A stretch of DNA of 64,000 bases, taken from positions 76,145,770-76,209,769 of the forward strand of contig CALNVZ010000174.1 of the NCBI GenBank assembly GCA_940671915.1, in the 5' to 3' direction. Positions 21,601 through 34,700 of the stretch are shown here, one piece after another. Positions within the stretch are counted from its first letter, which is position 1; every line of letters starts with the position of its first letter. A program made the translations under genes and the position numbers. Below the pieces are notes generated by a model that did no database searches, was not told the DNA's origin, and saw nothing but the letters and a program-made list of their open reading frames with translations. This stretch comes from Paracentrotus lividus (taxonomy: Eukaryota; Echinodermata; Echinoidea; Camarodonta; Echinidae).

Positions 21601-21665
21601 TAACTCAATCGATAAAGCTCTGATCTCAAGATGATCAACTAGACGCCTGGTTCGATTCAATGTAC
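21601..21665 (+). pseudogene. tRNA-like sequence interrupted at its A box
   Basis: ACTCAATCGATAAAGC resembles a tRNA D arm. CTCTGATCTCAAGATGATCA resembles an anticodon arm, and its CTCAAGA loop would give a CAA anticodon. GGTTCGATTCA at 21649-21659 is a B box. The 5' acceptor strand is missing because the TIR element ends exactly here. A tRNA gene is ruled out by the missing 5' end. It is most likely a tRNA-derived SINE head or tRNA pseudogene. Confidence 0.45.
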
Positions 21666-24600
21666 ACCTATTTTCGTGTCAAATATAACAATTCCCGAGT
21701 TATTTTTTGCGCTAATTATAATTGGTATCATTGTTGATAATATTACTGCTACAAGTCTTCCTGGGCCTACTTTCAACAGTAATATTCCGTTTGGCATGTA
21801 TTCTTTTAGATCTTACAATATTAACATTTTAAAATAGATGGAACGTAAAGCGGATTATGTATCTACATCCAATTACATAAAAAGTCACTCTCCATTTGAA
21901 TATTTGTTTGTTTGTTTTTTTCTTTGTGAATGTTTTCATTTTACAATTATTTTATCTCCTCTTCAATATACGGATTTTTTTTTTTTTTTTTTTTTTTTCA
22001 AAGCGAGGAAAAGGTCGAGTGTTTGAGTGTTGAATTCCGCCTTCTTAAATTACACGATGCCCACATACCAATATGTCCCACTTTTCTGTGTTGCTTGTAT
22101 CTCATGGGAAAATAAATATTTGTGTATGACTATCGTATTTTCTCCTTACTAACAAACTCTTTTGTCTTTGCTTACGTAATGTTAAAAAAGCGAGTACTAA
22201 ACGGCATTTTGTTTTTATATTGTAATTATGAATAGAGTATCCATGCGTTTAAAATAACAGCTGAAAATAAATATAGGCCTACTACCTAGATGTGCGGTAT
22301 ATAGATCATGTGTAATACCATTTTATGAATGAAAGGTTTGGATGATATTGATTATTTATACAGATATAGGAGTCACATTATACTTTGCATGTATTTCATG
22401 TGTTTGAAAATGAGTCAAGTCACCTAATATGCCTTATATTGTATCAAATAAGGAGACGAAGAACATGAAGATAGAGATCTGAAAATGTAAAATCAATTTT
22501 GTTGCGATGAATACATTCAGAACTTTATTAACACAATATATTCATTATGATGAAGAAAAGTCGATTAGTGTATGCCTTTAAAAGTTTTGTTGTGCTATGG
22601 GCTAAATAGGTAATGTACACCTTGACGTGACAAGGAACTTAAAACATCATCGATCCATAACGTATAGGGTTACGACTTTAATTAAAAACATGATACTTTG
22701 TCAACACAATATCCTCATCATATCATTATATCAATAAATAAGCATTCTATCGGAATTTTCATCAATCCCTATTCAAGAGAGGAGATTTTTTTTCTTTCTT
22801 GTTTCGCTGAGGTCATGAATTCGGTTTGCAAAATCCTTTTTAGGGACTGTCCCACATGAGGCGATCGTTGTTGGGACAACCAGCGAATTGACTTGTTGCC
22901 ATTATAAGCCCTCATCTAATCGCCTTTTGGTTCACGAATTGTCGCCTCTGTCGTTAAAAGAAGAGCAGTAAAATCATTGTATGCTATAAAAACGGGGGGA
23001 AAAAATCAGTGTGGTATTTGAAACTCGGGTAGTGTCATGTTCTCGCAAGAAAACATGCATTTATTAGAATAATTTGGTTGAAACGGTACATACAGTAGAA
23101 GAAAAGGTGTTAAAACTCACCCTGGAAAACTCCACTTCTCACATCGTGTATGAAGCAGCAGAAGGTCGATAACTTTATATAGATTACTTAGGATTAAAAA
23201 CATTCTGGCTCTTAACATATGACATGATGGCGAATCCCTGGTTTGGTTTTTGTGGCTGCGAGCAAGATATAAACACACCATTCTTATACTATAGGTCATA
23301 GCGGAGAAAATAGAAACAAGATCACAAGTAAAACTGGTTGGTGACGAATGGCTTTTTTATTTTGAATGTCTATTTACGAAAGTCCCCTGGGTATAGAGAA
23401 ACGGGAAAAAAACGGATTTTCATTTGAGAGACTGCGATGAGACGGAAAAGTTTTGTTTTCGATAGTTTGTTCTATTATGTCTGATGGTCAACTCCGCCAA
23501 ATGAAGAGTGAAAAGTCGTGTATGTATAGCTGAACTAAATATTCACAAATGATCGATTCAGAATAGCTTTGGATATACTTTAGTTGCTTATCGATGCGAG
23601 ATATTGACTTTACATTACCACATTAACTTAGAAATTGTTATAATTACCATCTTTAAAGCATTCTTTTGAGGCGGGACAGAATTGTCAATTTCCAAACACA
23701 GTTGTACTATTTATCACGAAATGTAGCAAAATAATGATAATGTGTTCCGTTTTGAAGCTATTTTTGGGTTTGTTTTTTTTTTACTGTATTGTTATGCATT
23801 TATAATATTGAGATTTGGTAAATAAATAAGATGAAATAATTTTGGAATGTACAAAAGGATCTTTTGAAGAGCTGGTTTTAAGAGATTGTCATGCTTGATG
23901 TTTAAATATGCGAATCAAATAAATGGATGTGCCTTTATCAACGTATATTTTCTTTTTCATGACAAGAATACGGTATGGAGGTGACCGTGACCTCTGTTGA
24001 TTAAACCAAGGACCCTAGCAATAAATAGGTAATCAACATAGTCAATAGGGCAATTTACCATTTTAAAATGTACCCGCGTTAGCTTATCATTTTTCCCCAT
24101 CAAGCAAGCATGACAATTGTTTACGAAAAGTGTGCATTTTAGAATTGCATGCAGTCTCTCGAATGATTACATTTCCAATTGTAGATTTTTTTTTTTTTTT
24201 TGCTTGTTGTTTGGGCTTCATTTTTTTTTTTTTTTTTGGGGGGGGGTAATTATTTATTGTTACATCACATTCGTTGGTCTGAATCACTGAAATGTAAACT
24301 TTTGATAAGAAAACCGAAACAATAAGAAATTGTAAATTCTTTTATATATTAATAATCACCGATTCACTAAGGTAGGAGGTGTGGTTACTGTATTGTGACT
24401 TTTAATGACGTTTTATCTATTCATGTATGCAATTTTAAAGTAAACAAAATAGAAATAAAACTGTTTAATAAAAAATAAAACACAAAAACTTGTTTGTACT
24501 TTTTTTCTTCAAAATATTGTTAAAGATTTCAAAGATTGTCCTTAAAATTTCACTCTGCCTTTTAAATGTTTGTTCATGGATATGCTTACGCCAACTTGAT

Positions 24601-25880
24601 CAAGTTGCTGCTAGACTGGACTTCTCCAAAAGGGAAAGACGAAAAAAGAGGAGATGAGATCAAAAAGGGGGTACTTTTTAAGAAAGAAGCCGTAGGAAAT
24701 GTAATGTATTGAGCACAGCTGGTGACATATATATTTACCTCAAAAACTCACTATATGGGGGACACGTTATGCGTAATAGCGGGACATAAAAGAAAAGACA
24801 TTCGTGTAACGGCAATAAATGCAGTATCAATCTTGCTAATAGTAGCAGTCATTCCGTGCTGGCACTCATAGTAAACACCTTCGTTTCCCTTGTTTTGACG
24901 TCCGTCTTAAATCACCTTCATATCCCGTTTACATTGACTAAACCCACATTGAATCGACAAAGAGAATTGCGTTAGAAGGAATGTCCAACTTTGAGACGAT
25001 CTTCAAGGGTTTAGCTGTAGGACTGAGGCGTAACGAACACACGTACTCAAATTATACGATCCATTCTATTTACATATTGTCGGTAAAAGGTAAATATGTA
25101 ATGAAAATGATTTGCAATGGTAGATTTAAGATTATGAGACTCCAATCCTCATGACATATTCCAAGTTCGGGGTTGCAGGTTGTATGATTAAGTCATCGAT
25201 ATTTCTAATCAACATCATATGAAGGCTATTAACTTCTTAATTGAAATGAAAGCTTAAATGAGTTGTTATTTACATTTTAAAGAAAAATGTCATTTGAAAA
25301 ATGTATAATTCAACAATAACATTGTCATTATGTGAAGCAGAATCCAAATTAATTATAACACAGCATGACTAGTTTAATTAAATGGGATAAAATCATAAAA
25401 TTACTATCCTGCTTCGGCAAGATATTCATCAATCTCTAATTGTTGTACTGCATCTATATAGTTGAAATAAGGTTGGACCTCTTTATTATTGTAGTACTGG
25501 AGCAGAGCAAAGGCTGGGCCAATAAATATAAAGCGAGAGGAGTATCATGTACAATAAAACAGATTAAAGACATGTGCGCTTTAAAATAGACAACATCACA
25601 ATGCAGGACTGTCAATGTGATGTGATGTACCTACAAAAGAAGGATTGACCCTTTAGGCTACCTGGTACCCATTTATTACTCATGGCCCACGTTTTACACA
25701 CAAAAAAAGTTGCAATTGATCCAAATTAATCGTAAGCCTAATCCCCTATCCCTAATGCCCCCAAATTACGATTCATATTTCATGCTCAAATGGCGATTCG
25801 AAAGGCGATTCCCTACTTGGAGTATCACACCATCAAGAATGAAAATGAATGTCCTGCCAAACGACAATATAGTGAACTGG
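21666..25880. other. AT-rich intergenic or intronic DNA, 4.2 kb
   Basis: Contains poly-T runs (21975-21998; 24188-24201 and 24223-24237, the last followed by eight or nine G). Open frames are at most about 70 residues without motifs. A patch at 22850-22960 with scattered GGCGAT and ATCGCC motifs looks like decayed repeat. No exon with credible splice sites was found by eye. Confidence 0.4.
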
Positions 25881-25885
25881 TGAAA

Positions 25886-25952
25886 TTACAGGGATCCGAA
25901 CCCCGTACACTAAGTGAATGGTCATACTTGACCACTAGACCATGCAACCTCT
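25886..25952 (-). pseudogene. tRNA-like sequence (Glu/Asp-type A box), SINE head or tRNA pseudogene
   Basis: On the minus strand the A box TGGTCTAGTGG (25942-25932) and B box GGTTCGGATCC (25902-25892) match consensus at normal spacing. A D stem GGTC/GACC and a T stem CGGGG/CCCTG can form. The acceptor strands do not pair and no anticodon stem forms, so a functional tRNA is unlikely. The A box wording is typical of tRNA-Glu/Asp-derived SINEs. Confidence 0.55.
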
Positions 25953-27175
25953 AAAGGTTATCCCAAATACTGACTCCATCATTGTCATCTTAAATGTACC
26001 AAGACACCGACAACATCCAGCGACATTGAAAAGGAAATTAAAGAGTGTGCTACGTTACCTTTCAGATCCAGGAACCTGGTACCAGAATAAGAGTGAAGTT
26101 TACGAAGGTTGCTTGTTATTTTTCTTCGATAGGAATTTGATGAAGATAGATGAGAGGTATTCCAGCATCACATCTCTATCTCTCATGTTGCCCCTGTTTG
26201 CTTTTCATGAGCAAATAAGCCGCCCAGGCGTGAAGAGTTTACCGTAAACTACGTCTCAGCTTCAATTTTGATTAACGAGAGCGCGCCAACTAAAACGGGG
26301 GTCGAGGACAGAAATAGTAAGAAAAAGTCCAAAGAGAAATTAAAGTCGGTATGAGAAGCAGACGCTGTTTTCTGCGTATGCATACGCGATACATTAGCCT
26401 TCCCCCAAAAGGGTGAGAAATTTAGCATGGAAACCCCAAAACGTTTATTTCTGAATGTCCTCTTAGAATGTTTTCGATTATATTATCAAAAAGATACCAA
26501 TCTTATACAAATACAAATACCACGTTGCAACAATAAAGGAGTTATTGTTTGTCTAGAGAAACAAATTCAACATACGGATTTAAATTTCTTTGGTACACGA
26601 TAAATTTGCTCTTTGTAGATTCTAATCTTGCGCTAATATGGCATTGTTTATCGGTGAAATATGATTCCTTGTCTGTCCCAAGAACGTGTTCAACACCGGT
26701 GAAGAAAGTTCAATAGATGAAGCCGATGGAACAGGATACTTAAATCAATATTAAGGTGAAAAGTTCGAGCAGTAAAAAGTTAATTCTCAGAAGTCGATTG
26801 GAGGAAAAAACAAAAAGAGGCGGAAACAGAAATTGGGTGTTATCTTCAGTAGATCGGAAACAACTGAACGAAAAATTTTATCCAAATATCTTGAAAAGAA
26901 AAGGTAGGTGTATTTCAAAGAAACGGAAACGCTGGTAACACTGACAGACTTGGCTGTTTGTACGGCAAGATTCTTTTTGAAGATGTGCGCTGGTTTATGA
27001 GGGGGTAAGTTTTGGACTCGCGGGGATATTATAGCTACATGCCTCCAAGACATATTATCACCGATGGTGTATCAACGTGAGTGTTTTACCCACTGCGCAT
27101 GCGCTAGCTCACACGCCCAGCAGTTAGGTACATCAATTTAATTACGGTATCTCGTGAAAGTGGAAGAAAGTGGGG
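25953..27175. other. Intergenic DNA, no supported gene
   Basis: Open frames of 60-100 residues exist on both strands. They overlap, lack motifs and end without splice signals. Confidence 0.4.
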
Positions 27176-27325
27176 GGAGGTAAAGAAGAGAGAGAAAAAC
27201 AACTCATAACATGCATAAAGGGAGAGAGAGAGTGATAGCTTGCTCAGATGCTAAAGATGAGAGAGACATAATGTAGACAAATTGTTAGAGAGAAAGAGAG
27301 AGAGAGGGGGAGAGAGAGAGAAAAT
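27176..27325. repeat. (GA)n-rich tract
   Basis: Several clusters of GAGAGA interrupted by short unique bases, densest at 27293-27325. Confidence 0.85.
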
Positions 27326-27906
27326 TAGATTGTGTACAGAGGAAGCGGCTTAGACCTATACCACATCAAAACAACGACTAAGAAAAATATCAATCCATTG
27401 AACACACACAAGAATACTTGGTGCCTCAATCCTTCAGCAAAGAGACACAGGAATGCTAATAAAAGTACTTAACTGGTAAAATGAAAATAAACATCCGAAT
27501 CAATTCTCATTACAATTATCATACCAAACACTATTATTGCAACAACATTTTTAATAGACATTTAGAGAGGAACAGAGCAGACACGTATTTTTCCAGGGAG
27601 GGGTAGGGGATGGGAGTGCTTGCGCGTCCTTATATTGGATATAGGGCATGGAGTTTACTTTTTTAACACATACTTGACACATTTGAAATCTATCTTATTA
27701 ATGACATCACAACAGATCTCGTTTCTGTGTCGTTACGCAGATTACGCGTTAGATTGTCCGTGACGAGCTATATGACTCAATGAATGAAATGAAAATAATG
27801 AAGCTTGAATTACTCATCAATAACCAAGTTAAATGCGTCAATGTTTGGCATTTACCCAAAAAAACGTACGAGAAAGGTTAGAAGTGAAGTGTGATTACTG
27901 TGATTT

Positions 27907-27948
<42 letters not shown>

Positions 27949-28825
27949 ACACTGTGAAATAGCACGCTTGGGTCCTGACGGTTATTCAATAACGATTAAT
28001 TAACTGTATTTTGTGTATTTGTGTATTTTAAATGATGTGAAATTGTTCTTGATGTAAACTAAAATAAAAATTAAATTAAAAAATATTTCACTGAACATTG
28101 CAGTTAAAAATGATAACTCAGATTATAATGAGGTATGTTTTTTAAGGAGTAATATAATGCGACGGAGTCTTATTTGATAAGAACAAGTAATATGCTTATG
28201 TGATTTGTCAGATCCTTAGCTTTGACTATTTCTGGAAAGTAGTCAACATCCCTTTTCAAATTACATTCAACGAAATTTTAGGGTTGGCAAACTTTCTCGC
28301 CAAAATAACGAGAACTTAAGAACTAAGTGATAATTAATTTCTATTTGCAAATGACTCGCAAATGATTGCATGCCATTATTATTATAAACGAATGTAATAT
28401 TGCATAATTCATGTGAATTGAAAGCATTAAAATAATGAATTTATCATTATTATTATTTTGTGTGTGTGATTTAAGAGTTATATTCTATATTAAACAGTAA
28501 ATTAAATGTATTGATTCTGTTGATTTATTACAGTTTCATTCTAATTGAGCGGTCTGATAATTGCTTTCTGACAGAGCCCTGTTTATAAGTGCAACAAATT
28601 GATGTATTGAATTGGTGTATTGAAATGTTGGTATATGTTTCGATTACTTGGTTATTCGAATACCCAATGGAAAATAGTCTCCAAGTTGAACATTATTTCA
28701 CTGAATGTTTGTGGGCAATATGAATATATTTCTTTTAAAAAAGATAATAACTTAATTTGCTGCGGCACCGTCTGATGTCGATAATTTACGTTCAACCCAG
28801 TTTAAAGAAGCAAATGGTTTGTTGC

Positions 28826-28828
<3 letters not shown>
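27326..28828. other. AT-rich intergenic DNA with an (AAAAC)n microsatellite
   Basis: The (AAAAC)n/(AAAAAC)n microsatellite is at 27907-27951. The rest has no visible gene or bounded repeat. Confidence 0.5.

Positions 28829-28892
<64 letters not shown>
28829..28892. repeat. Poly-T run of 64 bases
   Basis: Uninterrupted T64 between TTTGTTGCGCC and AACTGACC. Such a long pure run is unusual even here and may be a retrotransposon tail on the minus strand or a length artefact. The flanking 200 bases show no recognisable element. Confidence 0.95.
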
Positions 28893-28895
<3 letters not shown>

Positions 28896-29118
28896 TGACC
28901 TTTAACTGCCCATGCGCAGATTGTCAATCTGAAGTTGGTGATACATGTGTATGTTGTCTCATGGGAGATGGTATATCACGGACCTTTGATTCAAACATTC
29001 TCCAAGATTCTTCAAGAGACCTTGTACAGGACGCCCCGTTGACCCTCGAGTGGGCCTCTGTAAGTTTGTGCAAGATTGTGTGGGCGAGGGGAAAAGGTCA
29101 TAAGCCATGCGTTTTTGT
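28893..29118. other. Left flank of the 7.6-kb duplication
   Basis: Unique sequence, not found at the junction near 36710, so it marks the outer left boundary of the tandem duplication. Confidence 0.6.
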
Positions 29119-29144
29119 CATGATTTGAATGATTTTTTTTTTTT

Positions 29145-29169
29145 NNNNNNNNNNNNNNNNNNNNNNNNN
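29145..29169. other. Assembly gap of exactly 25 N
   Basis: Lies within a T run at the left edge of duplication copy 1. It is the same length as the gap at 15656. Confidence 0.99.
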
Positions 29170-30173
29170 TTTTCAAGTTCAAAACACAAAGATCTGTTTA
29201 ATACAAAAAGACTGAATTCCGACATTTACATTCGAAAGAGATTCAGACGAATGATGTCAAACTCGAAGTGCCTGTTTATATACTTGTTTTTGCCTGCACA
29301 ATAATTATTACAATTCCGTATAATTGTTATTAATACATATCAGTTATAATTTCTCTTTGTCACGATGGAGGTGTAACATTGCTTACCATAAGCGGAATGG
29401 ATATATGAATGGTTTAATAGAACTATCACCATCTTTTAAGGAAATTGATTACATTTCCAAATAGATTTATCATTCATTTCTTAATGGTCATAATCATGGA
29501 ACGTATTGTGCTTTCATAAACATTTCAACATTATACCATTCCTTCATGGGGTCATTTAATGCCAGTCAACTTAATCTAATAATCTCGACCTACTCATCAT
29601 ATAATAAAAAGCTGTTTTATAGTCACTTAACTGTTCCCAGGACTTCGTTAATATTTTTATGTTCACACATTCTTCAATACAATAACATGACATGGTGTCA
29701 GTAAAATTCCCCCAAAATTGATTTTAGCAGAGAATCTGCGTTGTTCACAAAAACACATATCTAGCGGGGTACGAAATCTAATCAAGCACCTTCAAGTTGT
29801 GGGTGAGGTATGGAGAAATAGTGAAGCCATTCTCCTAATTGACTGGTGTTACATTCACCACTTGTAACATCCCCCCCCCCCTGCCTGAGGGGTGTGTATT
29901 TATTCCCCGCTGGGTTCTTATTTCTATCCATGCACGGTCAATTTCTATGGTGTTCTTCTTTCAGTTACCTATTTATGCTTAGAAAGGAATTATGATCATA
30001 TATAAATGCATGATACCACAAAATCTACTTTCTGTGTGTGCGTATTATCATATCAACGCGAACAATCAAATATACTGGTCAGTCCACCTTCCACACCTCC
30101 CCCCCCCCCCCATCCGTACTCTCTCAAAAATATACACGATTCACATAACATAACATGACTTGTTAGGCGCTTT

Positions 30174-30358
30174 CTCCAATCAAAAGGTGTCAGTTTCCCG
30201 CGGCTTTTGTTCTAAAGCTGATTTATCGGCTTTTGAATAGAATCCTGAAATCTTAATACGGCTTAAACACGTTTGAACATGTTAGTTAAAAGCTGAAAGC
30301 TGAATGTTTCCCAGGAAGCTGCGGGCAACTGACGCTTTTGATTGGAGAAGAAGCCTTA
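30174..30358. mobile_element. Hairpin MITE of about 185 bp (duplication copy 1)
   Basis: Left arm TTAGGCGCTTTCTCCAATCA...GGTGTCAGTTTCCCGCGGCTT is inverted at the right end as AAGCTGCGGGCAACTGACGC...TGATTGGAGAAGAAGCCTTAA. The arms are about 70 bp and the loop is short. No coding content. Confidence 0.75.
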
Positions 30359-30813
30359 AAGAAAGTACTTACATCATTCGTTTATCGTTTTAATAAGCAT
30401 TCGGTTTTCTACGTTTTCCATCGTAAAAACCACAAAGCCTTCCTCGAATATTTGAAGCGTGGTGCTAAAAGATACCGGTGTTTTGACGCCTCAGACTCAA
30501 TAGACTGCACCTTCTGACAGCTCGGCGGAAATCAACATTTTGAAATCACATCTGTATGACAAGAAATGCATTACATTATTCTTGTATCACTCATCATTGC
30601 ACGATTTTTTGTTAATATAATCTCCATGCTACTAATGTATAGAATCGAAATTTAATGGATTGTATGATATTACTTGACGGTTTCGTGCAGAGGAGTTCTA
30701 TGCCTTTTGCAAAAATTTCCCCCTCGCTTTATTATAGTACAGTCATGTTGTACCGCATCATAATCAAATATACAATAAATAAATGAATAAAAATACAAAA
30801 CACGTGTCTGGAT

Positions 30814-30999
30814 CAGGGGCCGCGGAGCCGGGGGGGGGGGCTTTAGCCCCCCCCCCCCCACACACACACACTATTGTCAGCAAACGTGTACAAAAATGAA
30901 AAATGACAATACATTTGTGATTTTAGCCTGTTCAGCCCCCCCCCCCCCCCCAACTTGTGACTCAGCCCCTCCACTTTCAAAAACGCTCCACGGCCCCTG
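30814..30999. mobile_element. 186-bp hAT-like MITE with 5-bp target duplication (duplication copy 1)
   Basis: Ends CAGGGGCCGCGGAGC and GCTCCACGGCCCCTG are inverted repeats with one mismatch in 15. The element is flanked on both sides by TGGAT (30809-30813 and 31000-31004). The CAGGG terminus is hAT-like; 5-bp duplications are atypical for classical hAT (8 bp) but are reported for a hAT subgroup. The interior has long C and G runs and a short CA repeat. An open frame of Pro-rich codons here is not a gene. The right end resembles that of the larger element at 50000-51633. Confidence 0.8.
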
Positions 31000-31235
31000 T
31001 GGATACCGCTTAGGCTTATGTCTAAACACAATTTTTTCAATACAGTTTGGACTTGTTAATGTCTATAAACAGTTCATATTGTCGTACATCAAGCGGCCAT
31101 TATATACATGTACATACAATGTTTTTAGTAAATTGTTAATTGTGAAAAAAAGAGGGGTAACAGAGCATAACGTATTAATAAAGTGCATGGTCAGGCCATG
31201 TTTATGACAAATTAATCTAATCGTTCCTTCTGCCC

Positions 31236-31241
<6 letters not shown>

Positions 31242-31277
<36 letters not shown>

Positions 31278-31278
31278 A

Positions 31279-31324
<46 letters not shown>
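31242..31324. repeat. (CT)n microsatellite (duplication copy 1)
   Basis: CT tract with TATCTCTATC and TCCTC interruptions; the matching tract in copy 2 lacks these interruptions. Confidence 0.97.
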
Positions 31325-31329
<5 letters not shown>

Positions 31330-31689
31330 TCCTTTTTTCGCTTTGTATTCAGCCGCTTCTTCACTCTTTCTATATTTTCTTTTCAATCATGATTATGATA
31401 ATTATTTTGGAAGTTCGCTTTCCGAGGTCGCTGCACTTTCAATGGATTAATCCATGGGAGTTGACCATGTTATGAGATGAAAATCAACGGAGAAATAACA
31501 CCTCTCATAACATCAGATTTTATTATGAGACGATAGACGGATTGATGAAACACTTGAAAATGTGTAATTCTTGGGGGTATTGTGGTCGAAATCAAAATTT
31601 TACTCATCTGAATATAACATTCTCTGTGGAATTCGCAATCATTGTTTCTTGAACACCTTTTGTTGTCATACCCTTACTATGCTAACCAT

Positions 31690-31765
31690 TCGAGTGGCTG
31701 TACAGCTTCAGTCAGTCAATGGACTGTGGATCAAAAGGTCTGCGATTCGGATCCAGGCTACATCA
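31690..31765 (+). pseudogene. tRNA-like sequence (duplication copy 1)
   Basis: GAGTGGCTGTACAGCTTCAG is followed about 45 bp later by GCGATTCGGATCC, a near-consensus B box preceded by the typical tRNA variable/T-arm wording. The A box is poor. This is a weak tRNA-derived candidate. Its twin lies at about 39279-39354. Confidence 0.3.
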
Positions 31766-34700
31766 ATGACGTCATTTCACAGGATATTAACCTAATTATA
31801 TTCTCACTGGGCTTTTGGAGGAGAAAATTTTGATATAGGAGATCAATTTGACAGCCCACCCCCCCCCCCTCCCCCTTTCCCATCTAATATATTGGCTGGG
31901 GGAGGTCCGATCGACGCAAAAAATTGGTGCAACGATTGACAATTGATTAATTTGTATAGTAAATTGTGTCATTACTAGACCAAGAAGGAAATTGATATTT
32001 TTAATGTGCACATTCCATGTCCATTGGAAAGATGTCAAAAGTTATGTCAGAAACACTATTCAAGGAGTGGATTGTGCACAGCGTAAACCGTAAATTCACC
32101 ACATAAAAAAAGGTTCGTAATATTCGACATGCTGACTGCAGCTCACGCACACCTGAGTGGCTTATTAATTTGTCTCATTATTACACCTTACCATTCCGTC
32201 ATCTTTAATCGCATAAAAAGGTGTCTGACTATAAATAAAGAGAACGTAAAGTTTTTTGGGGGAAATACCCTCGTATTATTGAAGATAATTCCATCCATGG
32301 CTACCCGCCTGATGAAGAAACTACTCCGATTCAACGATTGTGATGGGTGAAGGGATGATGGGGAATTAAGAGAGAGCGAGAGAGGGAGAGAGAAAGAGAG
32401 AAAGAAAAAGGGGTGTATGGGAAATTGAGAAAGAATGAGAGGGAAAGTTAGGGTGGAATATGATTAAAATGAAAACATACGATACTTTAGAAGTGAAGCT
32501 GGTACGGAAAAAATGGAAAGGATATTTTTAGCTTATATTCATCCTATTTATATAAGGGAAAATATTGTTATATACGTATTCGTGTACATGGGTTTAACCA
32601 GTTATGTAATATGGCGGACAGATCTGTCATTGCAAACCTTGAAGATTGTTTTGTGCACAGGATGAATGTATAGATTAGAGGAAAATTAAGTGGGACTTTG
32701 GTGGTTACATGTGTTTGAATGCCACGGTGCCTGGATCCCTCTCTTCCATCTGCCATTGTTTCTAACAGATAATTGACGAGAAAGATTGTCCGGTGGGCTT
32801 CAGATACCAAATAGGGGAAGCTTGATATTGATGCCATGCAAAAAGAAGTACTTCATGTACATCGTAATTAATTAATAGCGCTTACAAAACCTTCAGGGAC
32901 GCCGTGCGATACCTCAAACCTGTCAAATAGATGCAACCAATTATATAATTTCATCTTTCGAGAGGGGTAGTAAGTTAATAGTGTCACATGGGAGACATCT
33001 ATTTTCTCGAGGGATACAATTACAGGCGAGATACTAGCGATGGGGCTACCGACTTTGAAAAAGTATTGAACTTAATAACGACTAGATGGGGTAGAATATT
33101 TCAGTATAGAAGGAATCGGTGATAGGTGGAGAAAGGGTGTTTTGTGTTGTGTATATGTAGAGAGAGAGAGAGAGGGGGGAAGAACTATTAAAATTTGAGG
33201 TATTTCAATTTTTTTTAATCATGGCTTATCATTGTCAGTGTTTCTAATGATTATTAATAATTTGTATTTTTCTTTAATATTCCTATATTCTCACTGCTTT
33301 AAAAGTGGACTTGTTTGTAAAAAATTAAAAATATGTTCCTTTTTACAACAAAGTATTATACGAAAAAGTTGACAATTCCTGATTTCGTCTTTTAGAAAAA
33401 TGATGTGGTGCACTTTCTAGAAAGTATTATTCTATATATCATTACTCAAATAAACGTTTACAAAGTGAGGCATAATAGTGCCATCTGCTTATCTGACAAT
33501 CAGAAGAACAAACCAAACAAGTAATGGTGATATTCTTACGACTATTGAATTTCTTCGTGAATCAATAGGGCACGAATAATTGTTCATAATTATATCAAAG
33601 TTAATATTTATATTGGTAGCGCACAAAAGCAACGTGTATGGTTCAACGATTGAGTCATTAGAAGTCGCATTGAATATAAAGTGCGTGACTTTTAATTGTA
33701 CTAAATCCACGATTTTATGGCAAAAAACTTCGCGTTTTATAAATGAAATCAATTTCAAGCATTTCAAGGATGTATTAAACCGCTGTGGACAAGCCTCTTT
33801 TATAATATTTGTTAGGACAGGTCTTCTTCTTCTCCTTATTCATTCAACATAATCTATTCTAAAAGTATCATGGTCAAGATTGCAATTTTCAGTAATAATT
33901 ATAATTCGAATCTAGAATTTTTATCGAAATGATATACATCGTAGCTGATAATAATAGAAAGACGCGAACTCTAATCACTGGGATTTAAAGTCTTGGATAT
34001 TTCCAGTGCACCAAAGACATAAAAGTAAAGAAAGGAAAGAGTCCATGGAATCTTCACTCGTATTGTTTATGTATATTTTGCGAGGGAATAGCACAACCAA
34101 GAATAGAAAGAATATCAAAAAGATTTGCCCCAACAATGGAAATAGCACCCAAATCCTAAATTGGTAAATGGTCTTAAAGTCTCCAAGCTAATCGTCAATA
34201 TTTTTATACAAATGCCTTTAGCATCCATCTTGTAAATCGGTTCTGATCAGTGCATGTACTTCATTCTTTCTTACTTTTTTTTAATCGTACACCCCTTTCT
34301 ACTAAAAAAAAGGAGAGAGAATAAAAAAACAAAACCGCCATATACATGTACATCCCCTGGGCATTTGATGGATGCATGTAGACAATGAGTGCAAAAACGC
34401 GGGAAAATAATGAATATAATCCCACACGTGTTAAGTAGACGGTGAACGCATTAAAGACGGTTTTGCAAGATGCACTCCGGCATCATAAACGCCATTACTT
34501 TAGCTTGTACGTCGTCCGCCAAACCGCAGTAGACGTACCCACTCGCCCCTAGATCATAGGTGTTGACATGAGCTAGCAGATTTAGTAACGGCGGAGTGGA
34601 AGGATACAAAAGGTGATCATAGTGATTGAAGGACAATACGAAAGTTATCATATTCATAGCAATGGGAACGTGGTATGAAAGGGCGTTCAAACTCTACTAT

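Noticed and set aside
25886..25952. Functional tRNA gene
   Set aside because: A and B boxes are good, but acceptor and anticodon stems do not form.
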